A DNA stretch of 64,000 nucleotides from Rhizobium sp. BK313 (GTDB taxonomy: Bacteria > Pseudomonadota > Alphaproteobacteria > Rhizobiales > Rhizobiaceae): the NCBI RefSeq assembly GCF_014193655.1, contig NZ_JACHZQ010000004.1:124001-188000 (forward strand), given 5' to 3'. Positions 46,001 through 54,561 of this stretch are shown one piece after another; within the stretch, counting starts at the first letter, position 1; the number at the start of each line of letters is the position of its first letter. The notes beneath the pieces were generated by a model. That model saw nothing but the letters and a program-made list of their open reading frames with translations, had not been told where the DNA came from and did not search any database. A program made the translations under genes and the position numbers.

Positions 46001-46174
46001 CTCGTCACACCCGTTGCCAATTTTATCTGGGATGGCGTCTGCGATCTGACAATCGGCATGGCCGGAGCAGTCCGCCGGGTCTACACCGGCAACGGCCAGA
46101 CATACGCGCTGCACGTGCTCTACTACGTTATCGCCGTATATCTGCTCGGCACACTGGGCCTTCTGGCAGCATAA
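43049..46174 (+). CDS. Double antiporter-module protein: two MrpD/NuoN-like domains fused
   Basis: 1041 residues, about 28 or more hydrophobic helices in two complete proton_antipo_M modules. Module 1 (about residues 1-430) has the essential TM5 glutamate in FVFLEIMSIGTYGLLG (E139), the TM7 lysine region LVLELKPFPANGWGLD (K222) and VQRMLGYSSIAQMGLLM. Module 2 (about 540-930) has FFFHWEIITLASYFL (E580), FLIKAGAVGVHVWLPGAYAEA (K654) and LKRMLGYSSMSQIGYI. Both keep Glu and Lys for proton translocation. Normal Mrp complexes encode MrpA and MrpD as separate genes; here they (or two D-like copies) form one polypeptide, with MrpA's C-terminal parts supplied by the DUF4040 and MbhE-B genes. Probable role: Na+ or K+/H+ exchange at the inner membrane. 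Confidence 0.88.
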   Translation: MVNSLFQPLNIFLLGLGGGFLIPLLYRVAKPLPAAGFVVALLGMTVISCVCLWRVHDGGAPIEILTAGSVPPFSINLRFGLWEGFFSVCVDIVALLCAWHFWERLRLSYPALLLYLILIMGINGMVMTRDLFNQFVFLEIMSIGTYGLLGLERTPTALAASFKYIMATVLASSFFLLGAGLLYHVTGTLNIDGMIADRTAITGPIGTTALLFVLACLVLELKPFPANGWGLDVYETAPSGIAALVSVVVSAGVFFTLFKLLPLFADHLGILVLSGGVTFLFSNLVGLTQTSVQRMLGYSSIAQMGLLMLALALLHQLGAEPSLPLVVGGLFVNHLLAKAGLFWLAGIVDRREIADWSDLAGNRLVLSLLAVFVVAIAGLPPFPGFWAKWELVMHAAAGERFIWIAVILVGSLLEAAYMFRWFKQATRPMPSQADSGLPSGSEMPVSPSLTRLAPVIVSAILLFASGYAAAATAGVASVWIVVPLCVGGVLCLLDGLAGRIKCILMLLAVLVVGHWIIADIAGLSRLFAVLLFAGSLVIAFACLYRADSRPGFYPMMAILLLSITSLLHAATSLEFFFHWEIITLASYFLIAQRPGAHPYVLQFLLFSLVSAFCLLAGFGIATSANGSGALAAFATAGPAAAPAFLFLAIGFLIKAGAVGVHVWLPGAYAEADDDLSAMLSAVISKVAVFGLFMVTYLAIRSEVGLELAHVMGWIGLLTTLAGAVMAFQQSDLKRMLGYSSMSQIGYIITAIALMSHLGWVTAFYLVANHLMVKGILFLAAAAVILQTGTRLFDEAGGLAKRMPLNFASVVVALISMSGLPPLAGFGGKWLLLSAMVDRGWYGLAIGGLLATFIGFLYMFRFAYSIFLGQRKSEHDRVTEAPLALLVPQFILILAIFLLSFFPKLLMDPVSAAIDPYFASTLVWQGMSLETIYGYWNPVPIMAISVTVAALLLGLFLLIYRSGRGRSVPVSTAHFYRFYRAAFAPLVTPVANFIWDGVCDLTIGMAGAVRRVYTGNGQTYALHVLYYVIAVYLLGTLGLLAA

Positions 46175-46213
46175 CGGTAAGTCTCGCCTGCGTCGCTACG
46201 GAGCACCTGTGCG

Positions 46214-47371
46214 CTATTGCCCGGCGGCAGCCTGCGCAAGCCCGCCCAGAATGCGGCTTGGAAGGAAAATCACTAGAGATGCGGCACCCTCGATGACTGA
46301 TGCGCCGTCGGCGAGCATGGTCTGGCCGGCCGGTCCCTGGTCCTCCCGAAGGACGCTGCGCACCAGGGCATCGTTGTTGACCACTTCCATCAGCGTCGGT
46401 GAGCTGGCGAAGACATTGTGCCGACCGCCATCAATGTCGGATACATCGATTACGGCGATATCTCTCTTCTGCAGGATTGCAACATCGGAACCTCTACCGA
46501 CGCGGGGATGGCCGCCCGCCAAGCGCCCGGATATCCTCAGCGCCCGATCGCGCCGCGAAACGAGAATCGTAAATGGTCGCGGTATCTCGCCAATATCGTC
46601 AAGCTGGCTCAGGAACACGTCGACGTCGATGTCGGGCGCGGCCAGGACCACACCGCCCAGGCGCTTCAGAGTGCTGGTGCGGCCCCTGAGGGCCAGATCG
46701 CGCAGGGCTTCGGTGACGACATAAGCGCCCATCGAGTGACCGACCACGACAATTCTCTTCGCGTTGGTTTCCGCAGCGATTTCGATCGTCTCAGCAAGTC
46801 CACGCCGACCGACAAGCGCGCTGTCGCGGTCGAAAACATAGAGAGGGATCGACGCTCCCGAGGGCCAGGCGTAATGCAGGGCGACCGACTTGACGTTATA
46901 GTCGTAGACGATCTGGGCATTGCGGAAGACGCTGTCGGCGAAGTTGTTGTTGTAACCGTGCACGAAGATGAAAATCTCGCGATTTTCGGGCGCGCGCTGG
47001 GCCAGCGCCGCATTCAGTTGCCGGATGAATTCTTGTCGTTGAGCGATCGGTTGGTAGGTTCGTGCGGAAAAATGCTGACTCGGATCGGGGGCACGCCCGC
47101 TTTTCTCGACGCGTCCAGGAACGTGATTTTGGGGAATGCCAATTTCGAGTTTCGCAAAATTCAGCGTATTTGACCGCTCGGCCGAATATGGCAGCGAAAG
47201 ATTGTCGGATTGGGCGCGCGAGGTGGCAACGTAGATCGGGACGGTTGCCCGCGGCTCCGCTGCCGATGACGAGTGTGATGCCGCAGGCAGGCCGAGCACG
47301 GCGCGTGGTCCACCACAGCCGACCAGAGCCAGCAGCACGATCACAATGACCGACAATCGCATTGAGGACAT
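46214..47371 (-). CDS. DUF900-family alpha/beta-hydrolase lipoprotein
   Basis: 385 residues with a lipoprotein signal (LSVIVIVLLALVGC, Cys19). The hydrolase core contains IFIFVHGYNNNFADSVFR (oxyanion region), VKSVALHYAWPSGAS, nucleophile elbow VVGHSMGAYVV with Ser in GHSMG, the acid-bearing region VVLAAPDIDVDVF and a late His in GGRHNVFASSP. This is the DUF900 group of esterase/lipase-like proteins. Periplasmic or outer-membrane-anchored; substrate unknown. Convergent with the antiporter operon and divergent from the RND operon. Confidence 0.88.
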   Translation of the reverse strand: MSSMRLSVIVIVLLALVGCGGPRAVLGLPAASHSSSAAEPRATVPIYVATSRAQSDNLSLPYSAERSNTLNFAKLEIGIPQNHVPGRVEKSGRAPDPSQHFSARTYQPIAQRQEFIRQLNAALAQRAPENREIFIFVHGYNNNFADSVFRNAQIVYDYNVKSVALHYAWPSGASIPLYVFDRDSALVGRRGLAETIEIAAETNAKRIVVVGHSMGAYVVTEALRDLALRGRTSTLKRLGGVVLAAPDIDVDVFLSQLDDIGEIPRPFTILVSRRDRALRISGRLAGGHPRVGRGSDVAILQKRDIAVIDVSDIDGGRHNVFASSPTLMEVVNNDALVRSVLREDQGPAGQTMLADGASVIEGAASLVIFLPSRILGGLAQAAAGQ

Positions 47372-47899
47372 GGCTGGCTTAATTCCCTGGCAAGCTCTTC
47401 AAATCGGTGATCGGCAAGGCATCTCGCAGACAGTCGGTTCTGCGGCGAGGGTAGAAGATGAATTCCAGAAGCACTGACGGGATTCAGCATATCGTGGCAC
47501 ACTGGCAACAAAATACGAATGTTTCGGCCTCATACGAACAGATATTCCTTAAACAGCAAACTGCTAAAATCTGGACGGGAGGCCTGTTTGCCGGATTCTA
47601 TGCTGATCACTTCGCTTCTTGAACCGCTCTATAGTTCTTAAAGGAGCACTGCGCCTTCGGGTTCCCGGGACGGCGCACCCTGATTCGGGCGTTTGATGGA
47701 GCATCGTGACTTGGGTACCTACTCAGGACTTCTAGCATTCGCGTTGATCACCGGGACCTATGGATTGATGAATGGCGGGCGCATTTTTTGCCTCGTCGTT
47801 TCGCCAATGCGGCCGTCTCGCTTGGGCCGTTCCTTATCCCGAGGGCGTCCGCGCGGACACTGTATCGTCATGCCGATAAAGCATCCGGGGGAATAACCC
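47372..47899. other. Intergenic region, 528 bp, between hydrolase and RND efflux genes
   Basis: Contains promoter box C (47593-47635). A 67-residue ORF (47693-47896) is open, with a hydrophobic stretch YSGLLAFALITGTYGLM, but has no ribosome site; it may be chance. The long leader (about 260 nt between the -10 and the adaptor ATG) is unexplained and could hold RNA-level control. No clear terminator or RNA gene seen. Confidence 0.5.
47593..47635 (+). promoter_or_regulatory. Shared promoter box, copy C (upstream of RND efflux operon)
   Basis: GGATTC (47593-47598), TATGCTGATCAC, and CTATAGT exactly 30 nt after GGATTC. Matches copies A and B at 16 or 17 of the 18 box positions and in geometry. 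Lies 265 bp upstream of the adaptor start. Confidence 0.68.
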
Positions 47900-48997
47900 A
47901 TGAAAACGCGCCTTGCTGCATCAAAATCTCATGCAATGTCCGCCGCTGTGTTGGTTGCCTTTGTTCTTGCCGGGTGCCAACGCGAGGACGAGGCCGGCGA
48001 GCGTCCCCCACGGCCGGTCAAGACGGTCGCCGTTTCGTTCAATCCCGAGGATACCTACGGATCGCTTGTCGGGGAGATCCGGCCACGAACGGAGACCAGC
48101 TTCAGCTTCCGGCAGGGCGGCGAAATCCGAGAGCGAGACGTTGAGGTGGGTGATCTCGTTGAGGTGGGCACCGTTCTCGCGCGCCTCGATACCGAGGATG
48201 CGCAGGACGCCATGCGGAAGGCCGAAGCAAATCTGTTCGCTGCCCAGGCGCAGTCACAGAACGCCGAGACCGAGCGGGCGCGGCAGCAGCAGCTTTATCC
48301 CCGCACCTCGACCCGTCAGGCCTTCGACGCCGCTATCGCCCAGGCGAGCACCGCGCAGGCCGGCGTTGATGCGGCCCAAGCCGCTGTGCGGATCGCTCAG
48401 ACCAACCTCGACAATCGTGTTCTGAAGGCAAACGCTGCCGGCGTCGTCACTGCGATCGGGGGCGAGGTTGGACAGGTGGTCGGCGGTGGTCAAATGGTGG
48501 TGCGCGTCGCGCAACTTGGAATGCGCGATGCCGTCTTCCAGGTTCCCGAGGCAACGATCCAAAGCACCGGCGGCGAGGCGCGTGTCGAAGTGCAACTGCT
48601 CAGCAATCCCAACGTCAAGGCGACGGGATCGGTTCGCGAAATATCACCGACGGCTGACCCGATAACACGCAACTTCACAGTGCGTGTTGGACTTGACACC
48701 GCGCCCGACGATTTCCGTTTCGGCAGTGCCGTCCGCGGTACGATCCGGCTGTCTGGAGAGCCGGTAGCACGGTTGCCGACAACGGCATTGTTCAACGAGG
48801 GTGACCGGAGCGCGGTATGGGTCGTCGATGCTGCGAGCAAGACGACCAAGCTTGTGCCTGTCGAGGTACATCGCTTCGATACGAAGGATTTCCTCGTGAC
48901 CAAAGGTCTGTCGAGCGGAGATAACGTCGTCGTCGCTGGGGTACAGCAGCTTCGCCCAGGCATGCCCGTCCGCCTGCTTGAAGGAAGCGCAGAATGA
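47900..48997 (+). CDS. RND efflux periplasmic adaptor lipoprotein
   Basis: 365 residues; ATG after GGGGGAATAACCC. Lipobox VLAGC (Cys near residue 18). Adaptor fold: first lipoyl part SFSFRQGGEIRERDVEVGDLVEVGTVLARLD, alpha-hairpin rich in Ala/Gln/Arg (about 95-165), lipoyl part 2 VLKANAAGVVTAIGGEVGQVV, then beta-barrel and membrane-proximal domains. Passes substrate from the RND pump to an outer-membrane channel. Overlaps the pump gene by 4 bp. No outer-membrane channel gene follows. Confidence 0.92.
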   Translation: MKTRLAASKSHAMSAAVLVAFVLAGCQREDEAGERPPRPVKTVAVSFNPEDTYGSLVGEIRPRTETSFSFRQGGEIRERDVEVGDLVEVGTVLARLDTEDAQDAMRKAEANLFAAQAQSQNAETERARQQQLYPRTSTRQAFDAAIAQASTAQAGVDAAQAAVRIAQTNLDNRVLKANAAGVVTAIGGEVGQVVGGGQMVVRVAQLGMRDAVFQVPEATIQSTGGEARVEVQLLSNPNVKATGSVREISPTADPITRNFTVRVGLDTAPDDFRFGSAVRGTIRLSGEPVARLPTTALFNEGDRSAVWVVDAASKTTKLVPVEVHRFDTKDFLVTKGLSSGDNVVVAGVQQLRPGMPVRLLEGSAE

Positions 48998-51900
48998 ACG
49001 AGGGCTTCAACCTATCGGGCTGGGCGATCCGCCGACAGAGCCTCATCATCTTCCTGGTGCTGCTCGCCGCGATTGCGGGTGTGATTGCCTATCTCAATCT
49101 CGGTCGTGACGAAGATCCGGAGTTTACGTTCAAGACAATGATCGTCTCCGCCGGATGGCCAGGCGGGACCATTGAGCAGACGGCCGATCAAATCACCGAC
49201 CGGCTCGAGCGGACGCTTGAGGAGGTGCCGCATCTCGACAGCCTGCGCAGCGTGACAACGGCCGGACAGTCGATTGTCTACGTGACGCTTGACGATTCGA
49301 CGCCTCCCGATCAGGTGGGCGAATCCTGGTACCAAGCCCGCAAGAAGGTCGGCGATATGGTGTCGACGCTGCCGGCGGGTGCGCGCGGGCCGTTCTTCAA
49401 TGACGATTTCGGTGACACCTTCGGTATAATCTATGGCTTCACGTCCGATGGCTTCAGTGACCGCGAGGTGCGTGATTGGGCTTACGAGGCGCGGAGCCGT
49501 CTGCTCAAGCTCGATAATATCGGCAAAGTTCAACTGATCGGCACGCAGGACGAGACGATCTACATCGAATTCTCGACCGAGCGGCTGGCAAGTCTGGGCC
49601 TGAGTGCGGCGACGGTCATTGGTACGATACAGGCGCAAAACGCCGTTCTACCCGCCGGCCTGATTACGTCCGCACAAGATCGGACCATCCTGCAGGTCTC
49701 GGGCAGCCTTTCCGACGAGACCACCCTGCGACAGCTGAATATTCCAACCGCGACCGGGTTTGTGCGCCTCGGTGATATTGCCAGCGTCGTGCGCGGGACG
49801 GTCGATCCGCCCCAGCCACGCTTCCGGATCAAGGGCAAGCCGGCGATCGGCATTGCCATTTCGATGGCATCCGGTGGCGACATTCTGCAACTCGGCAGGA
49901 ACATCGACGCGACGATGCAGAAACTTGAAGACGACTTGCCGATCGGCATCGACCTGACACACGTCGCGAGCCAGCCCGCAGTGGTCAAGACGGCCATCCG
50001 TGGGTTCACGACGTCGTTGGCTCAGGCCGTGGTGATCGTTCTTGGCGTCAGCTTCCTCGCACTCGGGGTGCGTGCCGGCATTGCAGTCGCCGTCTCCATC
50101 CCGCTTGTTCTCGCCTTGACCTTCCTGTTCATGGACATTACCGGCATCGCGCTACAGCGCGTTTCGCTCGGAGCGCTGATCATTGCGTTAACGCTAATGA
50201 TCGACGATACGATGGTGACCGTCGAGACCATGATGGCGAAGCTCGAGCAGGGCTATGAACGCGTCAAGGCGGCGTCGCATGCCTATACCTCGACAGCGTT
50301 TCCGATGCTGGCCGGAACGTTGGTGACGATCGCCGGCTTCATTCCGGTCGGCTTCGCCAGCAGCTCTTCGGGCGAGTATGCACGGTCGCTGTTCCTCGTG
50401 ATCGGCTTCTCGCTCATCGTGTCCTGGCTGGTCGCCGTATTGTTGACGCCGATCATCGGCCTTGCTGTTCTCAAATCAGGGACGGCAACGGGCGAGAAGC
50501 AGGACGGCGCATTGCTGCGAGGCTTCAAGAATGTTCTCTATGCCTGCATGCGGATGCGCCTCGTCGTCGTCCTCGCGACTGTCGCCTTGTTTGCGCTAGC
50601 GCTTGTTGGGTCGTCCGCCATGAAGCGGCAGTTCTTTCCGGCATCCGATCGGCCCGAGCTAATTCTGCAGTTGACCCTGCCGCAAAGCGCTTCCCAGGAG
50701 GCCACGGCCGTCGAAGTGTCGAAAGCCGAGGAAGTCCTCGCCGCTGACGAGGATGTGGCCGACTGGAGCTTCTACATCGGTTCGGATCCGGTTCGCTTCT
50801 ATCTGTCGATGGATCTGCAGGCGCCGGCGCCGTCCCGTGCCCAAGCGGTGGTGATCGCCAAGAGCGTCGGCGCGCGTGACGCGCTGCAGGCACGCCTTCA
50901 GAAGGCGCTTGACGAAAAGCTGCCTGACATCATCGTGCGCGTCTCGCCGCTGGAAATGGGACCACCCGTTGGCTGGCCCGTTCAATACCGCGTCAGCGGC
51001 CCTGACATTCCCGGGGTTCGCAATGTTGCGTGGCAGGTGGCCGATGCAATCAACAAGGTCCCTGGCGTAGTTCAGCCCAACCTCGACTGGAACGAACCGG
51101 TCCGCAAGATCGTCATCAACGTCGATCAAGATCGTGCCCGGCTGGTCGGGCTGAACTCCTCGGTGATTGCCCAGACGCTATTTGCGACGGCATCCGGTGT
51201 TCCGATCACTCAGGTCCGGGACTCGATCTACCTAATCAATGTCGTTGCTCGGTCGACGGCCGAGGAGCGTGTCGACATCAGCACGATCCGTTCGTTGCAG
51301 ATCCCGGTCGGCCCCAATCATACCGTGCCGCTCTCGAGCATCGCAACGATCGACTATCAGACCACGCAGCCAGTCATCTGGCGTCGAGACGGTTCAACGA
51401 CGATCACCGTTCAGGCGGACACGGCCGAAGGTATGCTGGCTGCCGGCGTGGTTGAGGCGGCAGCCGGCAAGATCGACGAATTGCGCAAGGCCAATCCGCG
51501 TTACCAGATCGAGGTAGGCGGCGCGGTCGAGGGCGCGGAAGAGGGGCTGGCATCGGTTGTCGAAATGCTTCCGGTCATGGCGATCATCATCTTGATCGTG
51601 CTGATGTTCCAGCTGCAAAGCGTTCAGCGCCTGCTGCTCGTCATCAGTGTCGTGCCATTGGGGTTGATCGGTGTTGTGTTGATTATGCTGATCACCAACA
51701 CGCCGGTGGGCTTCATTGCGGTTCTCGGGATAATCGCTCTGATCGGCATGATCACCCGAAACTCGGTGGTGCTGATCGACCAGATTGACATCGCGATGGA
51801 AGAGAAAGGCAGGACATGGCGGGGTGTCATCGATGCGACCGCCCACCGTCTGCGGCCGGTTTTCCTGACGGCGGGATCGACGGTCCTCGGAATGCTGCCG

Positions 51901-52068
51901 ATCATCCGCGATCCGTTCTGGTCGCCACTCGCCTTCACAGTCATTGGAGGACTGGTGGTGGCTGCGGCATTGACACTGATTTTCCTGCCAGTGCTCTATG
52001 TGCTGTGGTTTCGCATTCCGGCCGAGGCCGAGGGCCGAGCCCAAAAAGGTGAAGGCTCCTATGGCTGA
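48994..52068 (+). CDS. RND efflux transporter inner-membrane permease
   Basis: 1024 residues, full length for the HAE/AcrB-like superfamily. First helix SLIIFLVLLAAIAGVIAYLNLGRDEDPEF, the tunnel segment ISAGWPGGTIEQTADQITDRLE, twelve helices in two repeats with periplasmic loops. Proton-path residues in the fourth helix (SLGALIIALTLMIDDTMVTVE) show only part of the AcrB D-D motif (DD at the DDTMV site instead of two separated Asp), placing it in the more divergent acriflavin/heavy-metal-like branch found with single adaptors. The C-terminal repeat has NSVVLIDQIDIAMEEK. Driven by proton motive force, exports drugs or hydrophobic stress compounds; substrate not deducible. Confidence 0.92.
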   Translation: MNEGFNLSGWAIRRQSLIIFLVLLAAIAGVIAYLNLGRDEDPEFTFKTMIVSAGWPGGTIEQTADQITDRLERTLEEVPHLDSLRSVTTAGQSIVYVTLDDSTPPDQVGESWYQARKKVGDMVSTLPAGARGPFFNDDFGDTFGIIYGFTSDGFSDREVRDWAYEARSRLLKLDNIGKVQLIGTQDETIYIEFSTERLASLGLSAATVIGTIQAQNAVLPAGLITSAQDRTILQVSGSLSDETTLRQLNIPTATGFVRLGDIASVVRGTVDPPQPRFRIKGKPAIGIAISMASGGDILQLGRNIDATMQKLEDDLPIGIDLTHVASQPAVVKTAIRGFTTSLAQAVVIVLGVSFLALGVRAGIAVAVSIPLVLALTFLFMDITGIALQRVSLGALIIALTLMIDDTMVTVETMMAKLEQGYERVKAASHAYTSTAFPMLAGTLVTIAGFIPVGFASSSSGEYARSLFLVIGFSLIVSWLVAVLLTPIIGLAVLKSGTATGEKQDGALLRGFKNVLYACMRMRLVVVLATVALFALALVGSSAMKRQFFPASDRPELILQLTLPQSASQEATAVEVSKAEEVLAADEDVADWSFYIGSDPVRFYLSMDLQAPAPSRAQAVVIAKSVGARDALQARLQKALDEKLPDIIVRVSPLEMGPPVGWPVQYRVSGPDIPGVRNVAWQVADAINKVPGVVQPNLDWNEPVRKIVINVDQDRARLVGLNSSVIAQTLFATASGVPITQVRDSIYLINVVARSTAEERVDISTIRSLQIPVGPNHTVPLSSIATIDYQTTQPVIWRRDGSTTITVQADTAEGMLAAGVVEAAAGKIDELRKANPRYQIEVGGAVEGAEEGLASVVEMLPVMAIIILIVLMFQLQSVQRLLLVISVVPLGLIGVVLIMLITNTPVGFIAVLGIIALIGMITRNSVVLIDQIDIAMEEKGRTWRGVIDATAHRLRPVFLTAGSTVLGMLPIIRDPFWSPLAFTVIGGLVVAAALTLIFLPVLYVLWFRIPAEAEGRAQKGEGSYG

Positions 52069-52217
52069 GCCGGCTGCGGCTGAGATGCCTGACGTTGGGG
52101 ACAAAAGAAGGAGACGCAGGCCAAGCTACGGGATTCCTTGCCAATTCCTTCAGTATGTTCCCGGCTATGATTTGTTCTTAACGTGTCTGTCCAAAGCCCA
52201 GTTGAAGGGGAGTAATC

Positions 52218-52715
52218 ATGTCTGATCTGATCGCAATTGTTTACCCGACCGAAGCGAAAGCCGAGGAAGTGCGTCAGCGCTTGTTCGAATTGCAGAAAGA
52301 GTACTTGATCAAAATTGGAGATGCTGTCATCGCCACGAAGACGGAGGCTGGCAAGATCAAATTGAACCAGCTGGTCAATACGACGGCCGCCGGTGCTGCA
52401 TCGGGCAGCTTCTGGGGGCTGCTGATAGGCGTTCTGTTTCTTAATCCGCTTCTCGGCGTGGCGGTCGGCGCCGCATCCGGCGCAATCGGTGGCGCCTTGA
52501 CCGACGTTGGTATCAACGACGCTTTCATGAAGGAACTCGCGGCCAATCTTCATGCGGGCAATGGCGCGCTATTCGTCCTGATCCAGGAGATGACGGCGGA
52601 CAAGGTCCTCAAGGAGATATCGCCTTTTGGCGGCGTCGTGCTCAAGACCTCTCTCGACGAGACGAAGGAGCAGGTCTTGCGTGACGCGTTGCAGAAGACA
52701 ACCGCGGCCAGCTAG
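52218..52715 (+). CDS. DUF1269 membrane-associated protein
   Basis: 165 residues, ATG preceded by AAGGGGAG. N-terminal alpha-beta segment (LIAIVYPTEAKAEEVRQRLFELQKEYLI), a glycine-zipper hydrophobic hairpin in the middle (ASGSFWGLLIGVLFLNPLLGVAVGAASGAIGGALTDVGI, by position about residues 60-98) and a C-terminal soluble part (FVLIQEMTADKVLKEISPFGG). This is the DUF1269 layout. Its role is unknown; the glycine-zipper hairpin suggests membrane insertion. Located 150 bp after the RND pump gene, same strand, own start signals. Confidence 0.85.
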   Translation: MSDLIAIVYPTEAKAEEVRQRLFELQKEYLIKIGDAVIATKTEAGKIKLNQLVNTTAAGAASGSFWGLLIGVLFLNPLLGVAVGAASGAIGGALTDVGINDAFMKELAANLHAGNGALFVLIQEMTADKVLKEISPFGGVVLKTSLDETKEQVLRDALQKTTAAS

Positions 52716-52882
52716 CTTGCGGAAATGGGCGGGATTTCAAGCCCGCGCGTATTATGGCCAGCCGAGAACGCTTGCCTTGCGCGCGGCGACGGAGGTCCGT
52801 CTCCGCATCATTTCATGCGATGCCGGCTCCCGACTTTCGGTGGTGGGAATCTGGCAAACAGAACAATAGTTTAGGGGTGGGC

Positions 52883-53920
52883 ATGCTCGATGCAAGTGGC
52901 CGTCGCATGATCGGGTCGATAGCGACCGGCATCCTCTTACTCACTCTGCTTTATGTCTCGCAATCGATCTTCGCGCCGCTTATCTTTTTTGCCATTTGTC
53001 ATTACGCTGGTCTGGCCGTGCCAGGCCATGTTGCAGCGCTGGCTTCCGAAGCTTTTGGCCCTTCTCATCAGATTGATCGTGACGATGGTCGTTATGGTCT
53101 CCATCGGCTCGTGCGTAGCCTGGGGGTTCGGCAAGCTCGCGCAATGGCACTTGTCAACGCTGAGCGCTTCCAGACGATCTATGTCGACTGAACAAATTGA
53201 CTGGAAGGGCATGGCGTCGCGGTCACGAGCCCGTTGGCTGATCGCTTCGATGTGAGCTGGCTGGTTCGCTTTGTGCAGAGGATGGCTGGGCGAGTAAACA
53301 GCTTCGCCGGCTTTGCGTTGCTGGTCTTCATCTTCGTCATACTTGGCTTGCTCGAGGTGGAAGATTTCAATGCCCGGCTTATTGCACTAGCTGCCCAACC
53401 CCTTGGCATGCGCATCCTGCGGGCCAATCATCGGTGCAATGCTGCGCCGCTTCATGATTGTTCGGACGTTCGCGAGTATCCTCACTGGCTTGGTGGTCTG
53501 GCTGTTTGCACTGGGCGCCGGATTGGGACTTGCCGCTGCCTGGGGTGCGATCGCCTTCGCACTCAACTACATCCCTTTTCTTGGGCCATTTTGTTGCGAC
53601 GGCGCTTCAGACGCTGTTTGCCATAGCGCAGTTCGGTTCATGCAGATGGCGGTCGTCATTTTCGCGAGCCTCAATGTGACCCAGTTTATCATCGGCAGCT
53701 ATCGGAGCCGCGGCTTACGGGTGCTTCGCTGGCAGTATCCCCCTTCGCCATCATCTTTGCGGTCTTCTTCTGGAGCGTCATGTGGGGGATCTCGGGGGCT
53801 TTCATTGGCGTGCCTATTCTGATCGTGTTCATTGTTTATTGCGAGGGCACACCGTCTGAAAAGTGGGGTGCGACGCTGCTGTCGAGCGGTGCGATGACTG
53901 CGCCAGATCGCGAGTCATAA
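52883..53920 (+). pseudogene. Decayed AI-2E/PerM-family transporter
   Basis: The translated pieces together spell an AI-2E family transporter, about 345 residues, but in several frames. MLDASGRRMIGSIATGILLL and IFAPLIFF open in the frame of ATG 52883; the next helix LLALLIRLIVTMVVMV is in another frame; AERFQTIYVD returns to the first frame, followed by in-frame TGA codons at 53189 and 53198; VSWLVRFVQRMAGRVN continues; WGAIAFALNYIPFLGPF is shifted again; the C-terminus SGAFIGVPILIVFIVY ends at TAA 53920. At least four frame changes and two nonsense codons are needed. Intact members have eight helices and export quorum or other small molecules, or cations in some cases. Here the product is non-functional. 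Confidence 0.85.
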
Positions 53921-54228
53921 GGGAGAAGCGGCATGCGCGGGGATCGTTTTTTGACGCGAATACAATGCGATACCATCGTCCGGCGATCCAGCCATGGCGT
54001 GTTTCATCTGATGGTTGAGGAAAGGGGGCTAGAGGGGTAGATTGCAGGTGGGAGGAACAGCGACTTCCATAGGCCGGTATGTCGTAAATATCCAAATGAA
54101 CACTCATGAGCGCGGCGATACCCGCCGTGTGCGACGAAAGGCTGCGTTCGGAGCCTGCAGATAACACATCGCTTGCATCATTCAGACGTCACCCGGCCCT
54201 CACTCGTGGACCCGAGAGGAGAGTACGA
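53921..54228. other. Intergenic stretch, 308 bp, no gene recognised
   Basis: Between the decayed transporter and the small ORF. No conserved ORF, hairpin or promoter box was found on either strand. Promoter of the following two genes may lie here. Confidence 0.45.
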
Positions 54229-54561
54229 ATGAACTGCATATCTGCTATTCGCCCAATGGCGGCAGACTTGGCGCTCAACCACGGACTTGAAAAAAACGTC
54301 GCCGCTTCGAGTGGTGTTGTTCAGCATTTTAGGCCTGAAGACGCCATAAGCTGCAATGACGGCAATGTGGTGGGGCGCCATACGGTTATTGACGATGCCG
54401 CCCCGCTTGTCGTGCCGCGGGTCGACACAGCTGCGACAGAGTTCGAAGGTCTCTTCCGCAATTTGCGTCCAACGTGCTCGGCTCTCTTCCTGTGCGAGAA
54501 TTTTCCGCCACTCAGCAGCCGGTCGCGTCCTGCCGTCGGCCAACTGGAGGTGACGCGATGA
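54229..54561 (+). CDS. Small orphan ORF coupled to AraC-type regulator
   Basis: 110 residues from ATG 54229, which has GAGGAGAG upstream; the frame is open back to 54106 without a better site. Its stop overlaps the start of the AraC-family gene as ATGA, the usual sign of translational coupling. No domain or signal peptide is recognised (begins MNCISAIRPMAADLAL). Could be a real leader gene or a coding-like coincidence; the overlap is the only positive evidence. Confidence 0.35.
   Translation: MNCISAIRPMAADLALNHGLEKNVAASSGVVQHFRPEDAISCNDGNVVGRHTVIDDAAPLVVPRVDTAATEFEGLFRNLRPTCSALFLCENFPPLSSRSRPAVGQLEVTR

Noticed and set aside
47461..47500. GGGATTCAGCATATCG as a fourth copy of the shared promoter box
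   Set aside because: Only GGATTC matches; the GATCAC half and the 30-nt -10 spacing are missing.
52728..52752. Possible terminator hairpin after the DUF1269 gene
   Set aside because: Stem is only about five bases with long loop and no T-run.
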